Positions 28,800 to 37,529 of a stretch of DNA of 46,722 nt are shown piece by piece; position 1 is the first letter of the stretch, and every line of letters starts with the position of its first letter. The DNA lies in the NCBI GenBank assembly GCA_001784115.1, contig MFPD01000023.1:1-46722 (forward strand), in the 5' to 3' direction. Position numbers and translations under genes: made by a program. The notes under the pieces were generated by a model. That model saw only the letters and a list, made by a program, of their open reading frames with translations. It made no database searches and was not told the origin of the DNA. This DNA is from Candidatus Levybacteria bacterium RIFCSPLOWO2_02_FULL_37_18 (lineage in GTDB: Bacteria; Patescibacteriota; Microgenomatia; Levybacterales; UBA12049).

Positions 28800-29734
28800 A
28801 AAAAACAAACACCCCCATTTTTTTTATCGGAGGAAAAGATAGAGGACTGTCTGTTATTACCTGCATGTTGGAGATGAATGAAAACCTGGTTGGAGGATGT
28901 ATCCTTAATGAGGATATTCATGAGCACGAAAAAAAATCAGAGCAAATCGAAAAGTTATTACAATCAAAAAAAATCCCCTATTTGTTGACTAAGTCGGTTA
29001 AAACAAAAGAGCAGATTACTTTTATAAAAAATCGAAAGCCAAAACTAATAGTTGTAGTTGGATGGCGGTCCATTATTCCGCCGGAAGTTTTATCAATTCC
29101 GGTTTTTGGATGCGTGGCAATACATGAATCTCTCCTTCCAAAATATCGAGGATTCGCCCCTGTAAATTGGGCGGTAATAAATGGAGAGAAACAGACAGGG
29201 ACTACGCTGTTTTTTTTGGATGAGGGCCTAGATAGTGGAGATATTGTCGCACAAAAAAAAATTAAGATCTCTTTATATGATTCTGTTTGGGATGTATATA
29301 AAAAGACGAGCAGCGAAACTCTAGAGCTTTTTAAGCAGTATCTTCCTCTACTAAAAAAAAACCAGGCACCACGCAAAAAACAATCCGAAGAGATCGCAAC
29401 ATATACGTGCGCTCGAACCCCCAACGATGGACTTATCAATTGGAATAATTCGACTCTGGGAATATATAACCTTATTCGTGGTTTACATTACCCTTATCCT
29501 GGAGCTTTTACATATTACAAGGGCAAAAAACTTTTCATATGGAGAGCATCAATACCCACGCAACGAATGTATGTCGGAAGAATTCCTGGAAAGATCGTAT
29601 CTTTGATCAAAAGGATTGGAGTTGAAGTGCTTACCGGTGATGGAATTATATTGCTCGAACAGGTGCAGTTTGAGAACCAGAAAAAAGTCAATGCTTGTGA
29701 AATTATTTCTTCAATTAAAGATTCGTTGGGTTGA
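28796..29734 (+). CDS. Formyltransferase-domain protein (sugar N-formyltransferase candidate)
   Basis: GCVAIHESLLPKYRGFAPVNWAVINGEKQTGTTLFFLDEGLDSGDIV; C-terminal FMT-C-like part; adjacent to an aminotransferase. Confidence 0.78.
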   Translation: MKKTNTPIFFIGGKDRGLSVITCMLEMNENLVGGCILNEDIHEHEKKSEQIEKLLQSKKIPYLLTKSVKTKEQITFIKNRKPKLIVVVGWRSIIPPEVLSIPVFGCVAIHESLLPKYRGFAPVNWAVINGEKQTGTTLFFLDEGLDSGDIVAQKKIKISLYDSVWDVYKKTSSETLELFKQYLPLLKKNQAPRKKQSEEIATYTCARTPNDGLINWNNSTLGIYNLIRGLHYPYPGAFTYYKGKKLFIWRASIPTQRMYVGRIPGKIVSLIKRIGVEVLTGDGIILLEQVQFENQKKVNACEIISSIKDSLG

Positions 29735-29784
29735 CTTATTTTTCACTGTATATTTGACATTTATCCATTGTTAAGATAAAGTGT

Positions 29785-29799
29785 TACAATAAATTTATG
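29785..29799 (+). promoter_or_regulatory. -10 box with leaderless spacing
   Basis: TACAAT (29785-29790)-N6-ATG 29797; no well-placed -35 (TTGACA at 29754-29759 is 25 bp away). Confidence 0.4.
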
Positions 29800-30420
29800 A
29801 CTAAAGTTAGCAGGAAGTATCAGGATCGCGTCCGAAAACGCTTATTGGAAAGTGCTGATGTTAAAAAAAAAGTAGCGCAAGATTGTCTGGAATCAATTTT
29901 AGCCGCAACACAGCTGATAGTTGATACATTTGAATCCGGTGGTAAGGTAATGATTTGCGGAAATGGCGGTAGTGCAGCCGACTCTCAACATATGGCTGGC
30001 GAACTGATTTGCGTTTTAAACAAAGCGTTTGATAGACCCGGTCTTCCTGCCATTGCTTTAACTACCGATACCTCTATTTTAACAGCGTCAGCCAATGACA
30101 TGGGTTTTGAAAATGTCTACAAACGTCAGGTTCTCACGTTAGGCAGGCCCGGTGATCTTTTGATTGCTATTTCAACCAGCGGTAATTCTCCAAATATACT
30201 TGCCGCGGCCCAAGCAGCCAGGGAAGCTTTGATACATACAATAGCCCTAACCGGCAAGGAGGGTAAACTACAAAAAATAGCCGATATAGCAGTATGTGTC
30301 CCGAGTAACATGACTCAATGCATTCAAGAATCCCATATAGCCATAGAACATATAATCTGTGAGTTGGTAGAACATCATTTCTTTGGTTCAAAAATAGGTA
30401 AAAATAAGGCATGGTTATAA
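29797..30420 (+). CDS. gmhA: Sedoheptulose-7-phosphate isomerase (phosphoheptose isomerase)
   Basis: KVMICGNGGSAADSQHMAGELICVL, ALTTDTSILTASANDMGFENVYKRQV, ISTSGNSPNIL. Confidence 0.85.
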   Translation: MTKVSRKYQDRVRKRLLESADVKKKVAQDCLESILAATQLIVDTFESGGKVMICGNGGSAADSQHMAGELICVLNKAFDRPGLPAIALTTDTSILTASANDMGFENVYKRQVLTLGRPGDLLIAISTSGNSPNILAAAQAAREALIHTIALTGKEGKLQKIADIAVCVPSNMTQCIQESHIAIEHIICELVEHHFFGSKIGKNKAWL

Positions 30421-31412
30421 GCAGAACTCCCTTTCGAATTTCTTTTTTTGGCGGAGGAACAGACTATCCTACCTGGTATAAAAAATATGGCGGTTCTGTT
30501 TTGGCTACTGCTATAAATAAATATTGCTATCTCTCAGTAAGATACTTACCACCATTCTTTGAACATAAATATAGTATTGTTTATTCCAAGATTGAAAGCT
30601 GTGATGAAATCGATGAGATCGTCCATCCTTCCGTGCGGACGGTTCTACAATATCTCAAGATAAATCAAGGTTTGAAAATTCACCATGACGGTGACTTGCC
30701 TGCCCGAAGTGGATTAGGCTCCAGCTCAGCCTTTACTGTTGGGCTTTTAAATGCTTTATATGCACTTGGAGGTAAAATGATCAATAAAAAGCAATTAGCC
30801 AAAGAGAGTACTTATATTGAGCAAGAGGTTTTAAAAGAGACAGTTGGATCACAAGATCAAGTGTTAGCATCGTATGGAGGATTTAACCTGATTACTTTTC
30901 ATACAGATGGGGAAATAACACTAAAACCCATGACCATCTCTTCCAAACGTGTTGAAGATCTGCAAAAGCATTTAATGCTTTTCTATACAGGAATAGCGCG
31001 GACAGCCTCTGACATTGCTAAGAGTTATGTCAATAATATGAAAAGTAGGCAAAAACAGCTGGATCGTTTGCAGGAGCTGGTATCAGATGCTTTTGAGCTT
31101 CTTAATAGCAGAAAAGATATAAAAGATTTCGGCAAACTTTTAAACGAATCTTGGCAAATCAAACGAACACTTAGTTCTACAGTCTCTAATCCCAAAATAG
31201 ATGAACTTTACAAAAGAGCTTTATCAACAGGAGCTTTAGGAGGAAAGCTAACCGGTGCAGGTGGCGGGGGTTTTCTACTTCTTTTTGTTCCACCTTCCCA
31301 TCAAGCTAAAGTAAGAAAAGAATTCAAAAAACTTATTTATGTTCCTTTCAAATTTGAGCGTGAAGGATCTCAAATAATTTTTTTTGATCAGCAGGAGAAT
31401 TATTCTTTTTAA
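30411..31412 (+). CDS. hddA: GHMP kinase, D-glycero-D-manno-heptose 7-phosphate kinase-like
   Basis: ISRTPFRISFFGGGTDYPTWY, DLPARSGLGSSSAFTVGLL, GGKLTGAGGGGFLLLF. Confidence 0.75.
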   Translation: MVISRTPFRISFFGGGTDYPTWYKKYGGSVLATAINKYCYLSVRYLPPFFEHKYSIVYSKIESCDEIDEIVHPSVRTVLQYLKINQGLKIHHDGDLPARSGLGSSSAFTVGLLNALYALGGKMINKKQLAKESTYIEQEVLKETVGSQDQVLASYGGFNLITFHTDGEITLKPMTISSKRVEDLQKHLMLFYTGIARTASDIAKSYVNNMKSRQKQLDRLQELVSDAFELLNSRKDIKDFGKLLNESWQIKRTLSSTVSNPKIDELYKRALSTGALGGKLTGAGGGGFLLLFVPPSHQAKVRKEFKKLIYVPFKFEREGSQIIFFDQQENYSF

Positions 31413-31417
31413 GACAT

Positions 31418-32410
31418 ATGAGTTTTTTTAAAAATAAAAAGGTGTTAGTTACAGGCGGGACCGGCTTGATTGGTAGACCATTAGTTGAGAAGCTTATAAA
31501 AGAAGACGCCAAAGTAACAGTAGTCTCTTTAGATGATTCCAGTCTGGCACCAAAAGGAGTTACGTTTGCGAGAGTTGACTTGCGGGAATTTAACAATTGT
31601 ATGGATGTCTGTAAGGGTAAAGATATAGTTTTTAATTTGGCAGGTATTAAAGGTTCTCCCATGTTGAATCAGAAGAAACCGGCCAGCTTTTTTGTTCCCA
31701 CCATTTCTTTTAATACCAACATGATGGAAGCTAGCCGTCGTCGAGGGGTTCCTAGATTCTTATATGCTAGCACAGTCGGTGTATATGCGCCTGCTGAAAT
31801 TTTTCATGAAGATGATGTATGGAAAACTTTTCCTTCAGAGAATGACCGTTTTGCCGGCTGGGCCAAAAGAATGGGTGAGATACAAGCTGAAAGTTATAAA
31901 ATTGAATACGGATGGGATAAAATCTCTATAGTAAGGCCAGCAAATGTGTATGGTCCATATGACAACTTTGATCCCAAAACCGCTATGGTTATTCCTTCGC
32001 TAATACATCGAGCTATGTCCGGAGAAAATCCATTAACTGTTTGGGGTGATGGAACGCCCGTCAGGGACTTTATTTATTCCAAAGACGTAGCAGAAGGCAT
32101 GATGTTGGTAGTAGAAAAAGGAATCAATGTACCAATTAATCTAGGAAGCGGAACAGGGATTACCATTAAAGAAATCGCGCAAACGATTGCAAAAAATGTT
32201 CCTCATGGGAAAGTTAAGATAGTATGGGACAAAAGTAAACCTACGGGAGATGCTAAACGCTTAATGGATATAACCAGGGCCAAAAAATTATTAGGCTTTA
32301 AACAAAGGTACTCATTAGAAGATGGTATTAAAGAAACAATTGAATGGTATATAAAAAATAAAGATAATTTAGATAAAAGATACAATGTCTTTTACGAGAA
32401 TAAAACTTAA
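31418..32410 (+). CDS. GDP-L-fucose synthase-like SDR lacking the catalytic Tyr
   Basis: VLVTGGTGLIGRPLV, PANVYGPYDNFDPKTAMVIP, DKSKPTGDAKRLMD; FAGWAKRMGE in place of YxxxK. Confidence 0.75.
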   Translation: MSFFKNKKVLVTGGTGLIGRPLVEKLIKEDAKVTVVSLDDSSLAPKGVTFARVDLREFNNCMDVCKGKDIVFNLAGIKGSPMLNQKKPASFFVPTISFNTNMMEASRRRGVPRFLYASTVGVYAPAEIFHEDDVWKTFPSENDRFAGWAKRMGEIQAESYKIEYGWDKISIVRPANVYGPYDNFDPKTAMVIPSLIHRAMSGENPLTVWGDGTPVRDFIYSKDVAEGMMLVVEKGINVPINLGSGTGITIKEIAQTIAKNVPHGKVKIVWDKSKPTGDAKRLMDITRAKKLLGFKQRYSLEDGIKETIEWYIKNKDNLDKRYNVFYENKT

Positions 32411-32453
32411 TAACCGGAATATCAAAAAGTATCGTGAGGGTTTCTAGGCGAGT

Positions 32454-33509
32454 TTATTTAGAATCAATTATTTTTCGTACCTCTTTTGCAGATTCAATAC
32501 AATTTGCAATCTTTCCCGCAAATACGGTAGTAATTTTCCTGTTTATTTGTTGCACATGGTGGAGGCGTTCGTCTGTTGCTTCTTTGTTAGGCAACACTGC
32601 TCTTATAGTGTACATGGAACCTACGTGTCTTGCTTTTTTAATCATGGGAATAAAAATTGCTGCGCTATCAATAAATGATTGATAGTTGGTTATTGGAGGA
32701 TTTTTAATAATTTTGGCATTTAACAACGTTTTGTATTTGTTAGGAATGACAGGGTGTATTCCGACATTCATTTGATGAACGGCGTGAACAACATTTCCCA
32801 TTAAAAAGCAAGACGATTTTCCATAGGGGTCTATACAAAAGAAAGGACCATCCATAATGATAATACTTTTGTTTTTAAATTTATTTGGAAGCTCAACAAT
32901 TATTTTTTCACAGAGTTGGTACTTATATCTTCTCCGTTTTGTTTTATATCTAGAAAGAAGATTATTAATGGAAGCATACGTGCATATAACTGTATGGTCA
33001 TATAAGTTTAGATAGCTTGAGTTAGCTTTTTTATTAAGTAATACTCGCACATTTTTTCCTTTCAACCGTTCCCAACAAGTTCTATATAGAATTTCTGGAT
33101 CAATAGAACTTTCTTTAACTTTTATACAAAGATCAATAGTTTTTTTATCGATAACACCAGGATTTTTATATGAAAATTCTAACGAAAACTGTTCCAAAAA
33201 TCTAATAAACTTATCAGCCGGAGTAAGACTATTTTCTTTTGCGATACAGTAAAATCGTTCAATAGAGTCAATGACTGCATCAGGATATTCTTTTTTAAAT
33301 TCCTCAGTAGATTTAAGAGATGAGATAACAGTTTCGGGGCTGCGGGGATAATGATAGCCTTTGTGGAGCCTAAGTTGATTTACTGCCGATGCAGACGTTA
33401 AGATGTCATCTTGCATTTCGATTAGGTCTACGATATATTTATCAGCAAGATAGAGGGCAGCAGTAATTCCATAAATTCCACCACCAATAACAGCTATTCT
33501 CTTTTTCAT
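32454..33509 (-). CDS. FAD-dependent oxidoreductase (DAO-like)
   Basis: RIAVIGGGIYGITAALYLAD, dinucleotide-binding acidic residue in VDLIEMQDD, NQLRLHKGYHYPRS. Confidence 0.72.
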   Translation of the reverse strand: MKKRIAVIGGGIYGITAALYLADKYIVDLIEMQDDILTSASAVNQLRLHKGYHYPRSPETVISSLKSTEEFKKEYPDAVIDSIERFYCIAKENSLTPADKFIRFLEQFSLEFSYKNPGVIDKKTIDLCIKVKESSIDPEILYRTCWERLKGKNVRVLLNKKANSSYLNLYDHTVICTYASINNLLSRYKTKRRRYKYQLCEKIIVELPNKFKNKSIIIMDGPFFCIDPYGKSSCFLMGNVVHAVHQMNVGIHPVIPNKYKTLLNAKIIKNPPITNYQSFIDSAAIFIPMIKKARHVGSMYTIRAVLPNKEATDERLHHVQQINRKITTVFAGKIANCIESAKEVRKIIDSK

Positions 33510-33617
33510 TTGTTATAATAAAAGGAAAAGTTTATGGCCGTCATAAAAGTGTTACAACGTAGAAGATTATACATTAAATTTTGGGATTAACCAATAAACC
33601 ACTGCTCATGTAAAAAT

Positions 33618-34517
33618 ATGAACAATATTGCCTTGGTAGGTTTAGGAGTTTGGGGGAAAAAACTACTTAGAACTTTCTCAGAGATATGTAGCATAGGATT
33701 TGTTTGTACAACCGGCAAAGATGAAAATATTTCTTGGTTGAAAGATAATCATCCTGGCATTTTGCATACAACAGACTATGAAACACTTCTTGCAAGAGAC
33801 GATATTGATGCTGTTATTATTGCCACGCCAATTAACACTCATTATATGCTTGCGAAAAAAGCACTTAAGGCAAATAAACACATATTTCTCGAAAAACCCT
33901 TAACGAATAATATTTTAGAAGCAGAAGAACTTCTTGATTTATCAAAAAAAAACAAAAAATTGCTTTTTGTGGGGAATGTTTTCTTATATCACAGTGCATT
34001 TCAAGAAATAAAAGACATCTTAAATGGTCAAAAAATTGAATATATCTATGCATCATGGGAAAAATTTGGTTCGTTTGGAGAAGACTTATTATGGAATCTC
34101 CTTCCTCATGATTTAGGGATAATTTTCTTGTTAATGGGATATCCAAGCAAATTTGAGATTATTGAACAGAAAGGTTTTATTACAGATATTGATATTCTTG
34201 TTTTACGTTTAAAATATGAAGATGGAAGGAGTTGTCTTTTGCAATATAATAGAATAGCTGATAAAAAAAATAAAAGATTGACCATAATTACCGATACGAT
34301 GAGTTTTGCTTGGAGCAACAATGACCTTTTTACCATAACTAAAGAAAATTTACAAAACACGCTTACTCATTCAAGTGATAAAGATCCTTTAGTGCTGGAA
34401 GCTCAAGAATTTTTGTCTTTACTTGAAAAAAAAGAATATAGAAATGATCTTTCTAATCTAGACCTTGATGTTGTAAGATTGCTTTCTGCTATTAATAATA
34501 GTTTAACTAAAGAATAA
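33618..34517 (+). CDS. Gfo/Idh/MocA-family oxidoreductase
   Basis: IALVGLGVWGKKLLRTF, HIFLEKPLTNN, LLPHDLGII. Confidence 0.85.
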   Translation: MNNIALVGLGVWGKKLLRTFSEICSIGFVCTTGKDENISWLKDNHPGILHTTDYETLLARDDIDAVIIATPINTHYMLAKKALKANKHIFLEKPLTNNILEAEELLDLSKKNKKLLFVGNVFLYHSAFQEIKDILNGQKIEYIYASWEKFGSFGEDLLWNLLPHDLGIIFLLMGYPSKFEIIEQKGFITDIDILVLRLKYEDGRSCLLQYNRIADKKNKRLTIITDTMSFAWSNNDLFTITKENLQNTLTHSSDKDPLVLEAQEFLSLLEKKEYRNDLSNLDLDVVRLLSAINNSLTKE

Positions 34518-34532
34518 CTATGGAAGAACCAT

Positions 34533-35243
34533 TTACATCTGATATTGAGCAAAGAATTGCTCAGCTTGTTCGTAATTCTCAGGCGTTCCTATGTCTATGA
34601 AATTGTTATTATCCCTATATCCATAAAATCCTTTACCAATCCAAATAGGGAATACCTCATGTTCTAAGGATAGTTTTTTTTCTTGAAGCAGTTGTTCAAT
34701 TAGCTTTTTTTTAATTAAATAAATTCCTGCATTAATCAATCCTGTTCCAGCTTTTTTTTCTTGAAATCCAATAATACCATTATCACTTCCAAGTTCAACT
34801 TTTCCAAAACTACTTGTGTCTAAAACCGAAGCAAGAACTATGCTTGCATTGGAATATTCTTCTCTATGAAACTTATAAAATTTTTCAAAATCCACAACGC
34901 AGAAAGAATCTCCATTCATAACTAATATTGTTTCGGAATTTAAGAGCGGGAGAGCATTTCTCAGGCTACCTGCTGTGCCTAAAGGTTTTTGTTCTTGTGA
35001 GTAAAATAGACGAAGATTTTTATACTTCTTCCCGAATGTTTTCTCAATCTGATCACTTAAGTATCCTGTACAAAGAACGATGTTTTTAAAATTAGCTTGA
35101 TTTAGTTGGTGTAGTAAATATTCTAAAAAAGGATGATCTTTAACTTCTGCTAAAACCTTAGGCTTTTGGTCTACCACTGATCGAAGTCTGGTTCCATGTC
35201 CTCCTGCTAAAATTGCTACAGTAATTTCTGAAAGATTAGTCAT
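34533..35243 (-). CDS. hddC: Sugar nucleotidyltransferase, HddC-like (start probably MTNLSEITVAIL, annotated ORF starts 35273)
   Basis: VAILAGGHGTRLRSVVDQKPKVLAEV, LVMNGDSFCVVD; heptose-pathway context. Confidence 0.65.
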   Translation of the reverse strand: MTNLSEITVAILAGGHGTRLRSVVDQKPKVLAEVKDHPFLEYLLHQLNQANFKNIVLCTGYLSDQIEKTFGKKYKNLRLFYSQEQKPLGTAGSLRNALPLLNSETILVMNGDSFCVVDFEKFYKFHREEYSNASIVLASVLDTSSFGKVELGSDNGIIGFQEKKAGTGLINAGIYLIKKKLIEQLLQEKKLSLEHEVFPIWIGKGFYGYRDNNNFIDIGTPENYEQAEQFFAQYQM

Positions 35244-36207
35244 TTCTATATATTGATGTTTTATACCAATCAACTGTTTTTTTTATTCCTATTTCAATGG
35301 AAGTTTTAGGCGAAAAACCTAAAATATTCCTGGCCTTGTCAATATTAATCAATCTGATGGGGATCATTGTTGGTTTTAAACTGTTAAAAACAATTTTTGG
35401 GTTTTTATAATTTTCTACCCTTAGAATTGTTTGTAGAACATACCGAATAGCAGTTGGTTTTCCAGAAGCTATGTTAACTGGATCAAAAGTATTTATTTTT
35501 TCCATTGCCAGTAATAATCCATCCACTAAATCCTCAGCATATATAAAATCTTTGATATCATTTCCATCTCCCCATACTTCTAGTGGTGTTTGTTTTTCTA
35601 TGACTTTTTTAATAAGAGCAGGAATTACATGGGAGCTTTCTAAATCAAAGTGATCATACGGGCCATAAATATTGCCTGGTCTTACTACAATTGTCGTCAT
35701 AGGATTTTTAATTTTAGTTGAGTACATTTCACACATTTTTTCAGTAAAAAGCTTCATCCATCCAACAGGGAAATATTTCTCATAGAGAGTGTAATTTACG
35801 TCATCTTCATCAACTGCATAATCGGTTAAAGGATAAACAGTATTGCTGGAGATAAATAGAAATTTTTTGACATTTGCTTTATGAGCTGCCTCAAGCATTA
35901 AAGAGTTCATGATTACATTCGGGGTTACATGAGCTAGGGGAGTTTTTTCGATTACCGCTGCTCCCGATGTATTGGCAGCGCACATAAATACATGGTCAAT
36001 TCCCCTAACTACTCTTTTACAATCAGCTGGTTTAGTCAAGTCGGCTTTTACAAATTCAACTTTTAAATCTTTAATTTGAGAAGGTTTTTTATGAATGGTT
36101 GCTCGAACTGTTGCTCCTTTTTCAAGCAATTTTAATAGTAAGTTAGTACCTATAAAGCCAGCACCTCCAGTTACCAATACTTTTTTACTTTCGAAAAATT
36201 GATTCAT
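35236..36207 (-). CDS. GDP-L-fucose synthase-like SDR lacking the catalytic Tyr (start revised from 36264)
   Basis: VLVTGGAGFIGTNLLLKL, RPGNIYGPYDHFDLESSHVIPALI; PVGWMK in place of YxxxK; TAATG overlap with upstream gene. Confidence 0.77.
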   Translation of the reverse strand: MNQFFESKKVLVTGGAGFIGTNLLLKLLEKGATVRATIHKKPSQIKDLKVEFVKADLTKPADCKRVVRGIDHVFMCAANTSGAAVIEKTPLAHVTPNVIMNSLMLEAAHKANVKKFLFISSNTVYPLTDYAVDEDDVNYTLYEKYFPVGWMKLFTEKMCEMYSTKIKNPMTTIVVRPGNIYGPYDHFDLESSHVIPALIKKVIEKQTPLEVWGDGNDIKDFIYAEDLVDGLLLAMEKINTFDPVNIASGKPTAIRYVLQTILRVENYKNPKIVFNSLKPTMIPIRLINIDKARNILGFSPKTSIEIGIKKTVDWYKTSIYRND

Positions 36208-36761
36208 TACACTCTTTTGCCTAGTTTGTCTCTTGGTGAAAGTATCGGATTTTTTACTGGCCATCTAATTTTAAACTTGGGATCGTCCCATTTAATCGTA
36301 AATTGGCTCTCTGGATGATAGTATGAAGATTGTTTGTAATGGTATATATCATATTCAGACAAGACTAGATGTCCATTGCCATACATTGGTGGAATTAAAA
36401 CTTGAAATCTATTTTTGTCAGATAAAGTAAATGCTTCCCATTTACCGTAATCTTTAGATTTTGGGTTGTTATTTAATGCAACTAGATAAAATTTCCCAAA
36501 TAAACACTGGACCAGTTTCCAGGTTTTTGCATCCCCATGTATTCCTTTTAAAACCCCCCGTCTACCAGTTGAGATATCGTCTTCAACAAAATGTAAATTT
36601 GAAGCTTCTTTTTGATACATAGTTCCTCTTAAATTCTTTGCAATTTCTTGCATGTACTTTTTTTCATTAAATATCTCAACATACTCTCCCCGAAAATCTT
36701 CAAAAGGCTCGGGCGAAATTCGTAAAACACCTTCTAATGTTGTTTTAGAGATTTTAATCAT
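36207..36761 (-). CDS. dTDP-4-dehydrorhamnose 3,5-epimerase-like (RmlC family)
   Basis: FEDFRGEYVEIFNEKKY, GVLKGIHGDAKTWKLVQCLFGKFYLVALN, PPMYGNGHLVLSE. Confidence 0.8.
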   Translation of the reverse strand: MIKISKTTLEGVLRISPEPFEDFRGEYVEIFNEKKYMQEIAKNLRGTMYQKEASNLHFVEDDISTGRRGVLKGIHGDAKTWKLVQCLFGKFYLVALNNNPKSKDYGKWEAFTLSDKNRFQVLIPPMYGNGHLVLSEYDIYHYKQSSYYHPESQFTIKWDDPKFKIRWPVKNPILSPRDKLGKRV

Positions 36762-36764
36762 TTT

Positions 36765-37526
36765 TTATTCAACTACAAAATATGACGTGCGGGAAGTGAA
36801 CCTATGTCTTTTAAGATGAATATTATTCAACCCAAAAACCTCATCTAAAGCCATGGTTTCTCCTGGAGAATCAGGATCATTGAGTTCATCAAAACACAAA
36901 ATACTCCCCTTTACTAAATGCGGCTTAATGGTTTGCAGACATTTTTTTGTAGGTTTATAAATATCAAAATCAAAAAAAGCCAAAGCCACAATTGTTTCCG
37001 GGTGTTCTTTGAAATATGTAATAATTTCTAAATTAGCGTCGCCTTTTATTAGTTCATATTTTTTAATATGCGAAAGCGGATTTTCTTGTTCATGATACTC
37101 CATAATTTCTGCTAAATATTCGTAGTAATCTTTAGTTAAGATTAAGTTGCCTTTTTGCATCATCTCTGACTTTCCATCTTCAAGGCTTACTTCCGGAAAA
37201 CCCGTAAAGGTGTCAAATCCGACAATTTTTCTGTGTCTATTAAATGGATCATAAATTCCTCGGAGTGCTGAAAAAAGTGCTACATTCTGTCCCCATCTTG
37301 TACCAAACTCAAAAACAGCTCCGGGGACATCCACAATTAGTTTAAAAATATGATCCATAAAAAGTATACGGGATAAATTTTTAGAATTTATAAAAAGACC
37401 TAAATTAGGCATTAATTGATCATCAGGAATAGGACAATTTTTAAAAAGCTCAACAATTTTTTGCCGGATTTTTGTTTCTTTATCACTTTCGTATGCTTTA
37501 ATTTTAGTTAAATCCTTCTTTGTCAT
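36765..37526 (-). CDS. TylF/MycF-like methyltransferase-family protein
   Basis: VPGAVFEFGTRWGQNVALF, KIVGFDTFTGFPEV, ALAFFDFDIYKPTKKCLQTI. Confidence 0.7.
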   Translation of the reverse strand: MTKKDLTKIKAYESDKETKIRQKIVELFKNCPIPDDQLMPNLGLFINSKNLSRILFMDHIFKLIVDVPGAVFEFGTRWGQNVALFSALRGIYDPFNRHRKIVGFDTFTGFPEVSLEDGKSEMMQKGNLILTKDYYEYLAEIMEYHEQENPLSHIKKYELIKGDANLEIITYFKEHPETIVALAFFDFDIYKPTKKCLQTIKPHLVKGSILCFDELNDPDSPGETMALDEVFGLNNIHLKRHRFTSRTSYFVVE

Positions 37527-37529
37527 TTT

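Noticed and set aside
29754-29782. TTGACA (29754-29759)-N17-TAAAGT as the gmhA promoter
   Set aside because: The -10 is poor (4/6); the downstream TACAAT fits the window's leaderless pattern better, though its -35 is poor. Left unresolved.
32434-32682. 82-aa plus-strand ORF after the SDR at 31418-32410
   Set aside because: Almost entirely antisense to the FAD oxidoreductase 3' end; no domain or ribosome-binding support.
33541-33617. Possible plus-strand promoter TTACAA-N17-TAAATT upstream of 33618
   Set aside because: Both hexamers are weak matches and no leaderless spacing; not supported enough to list.
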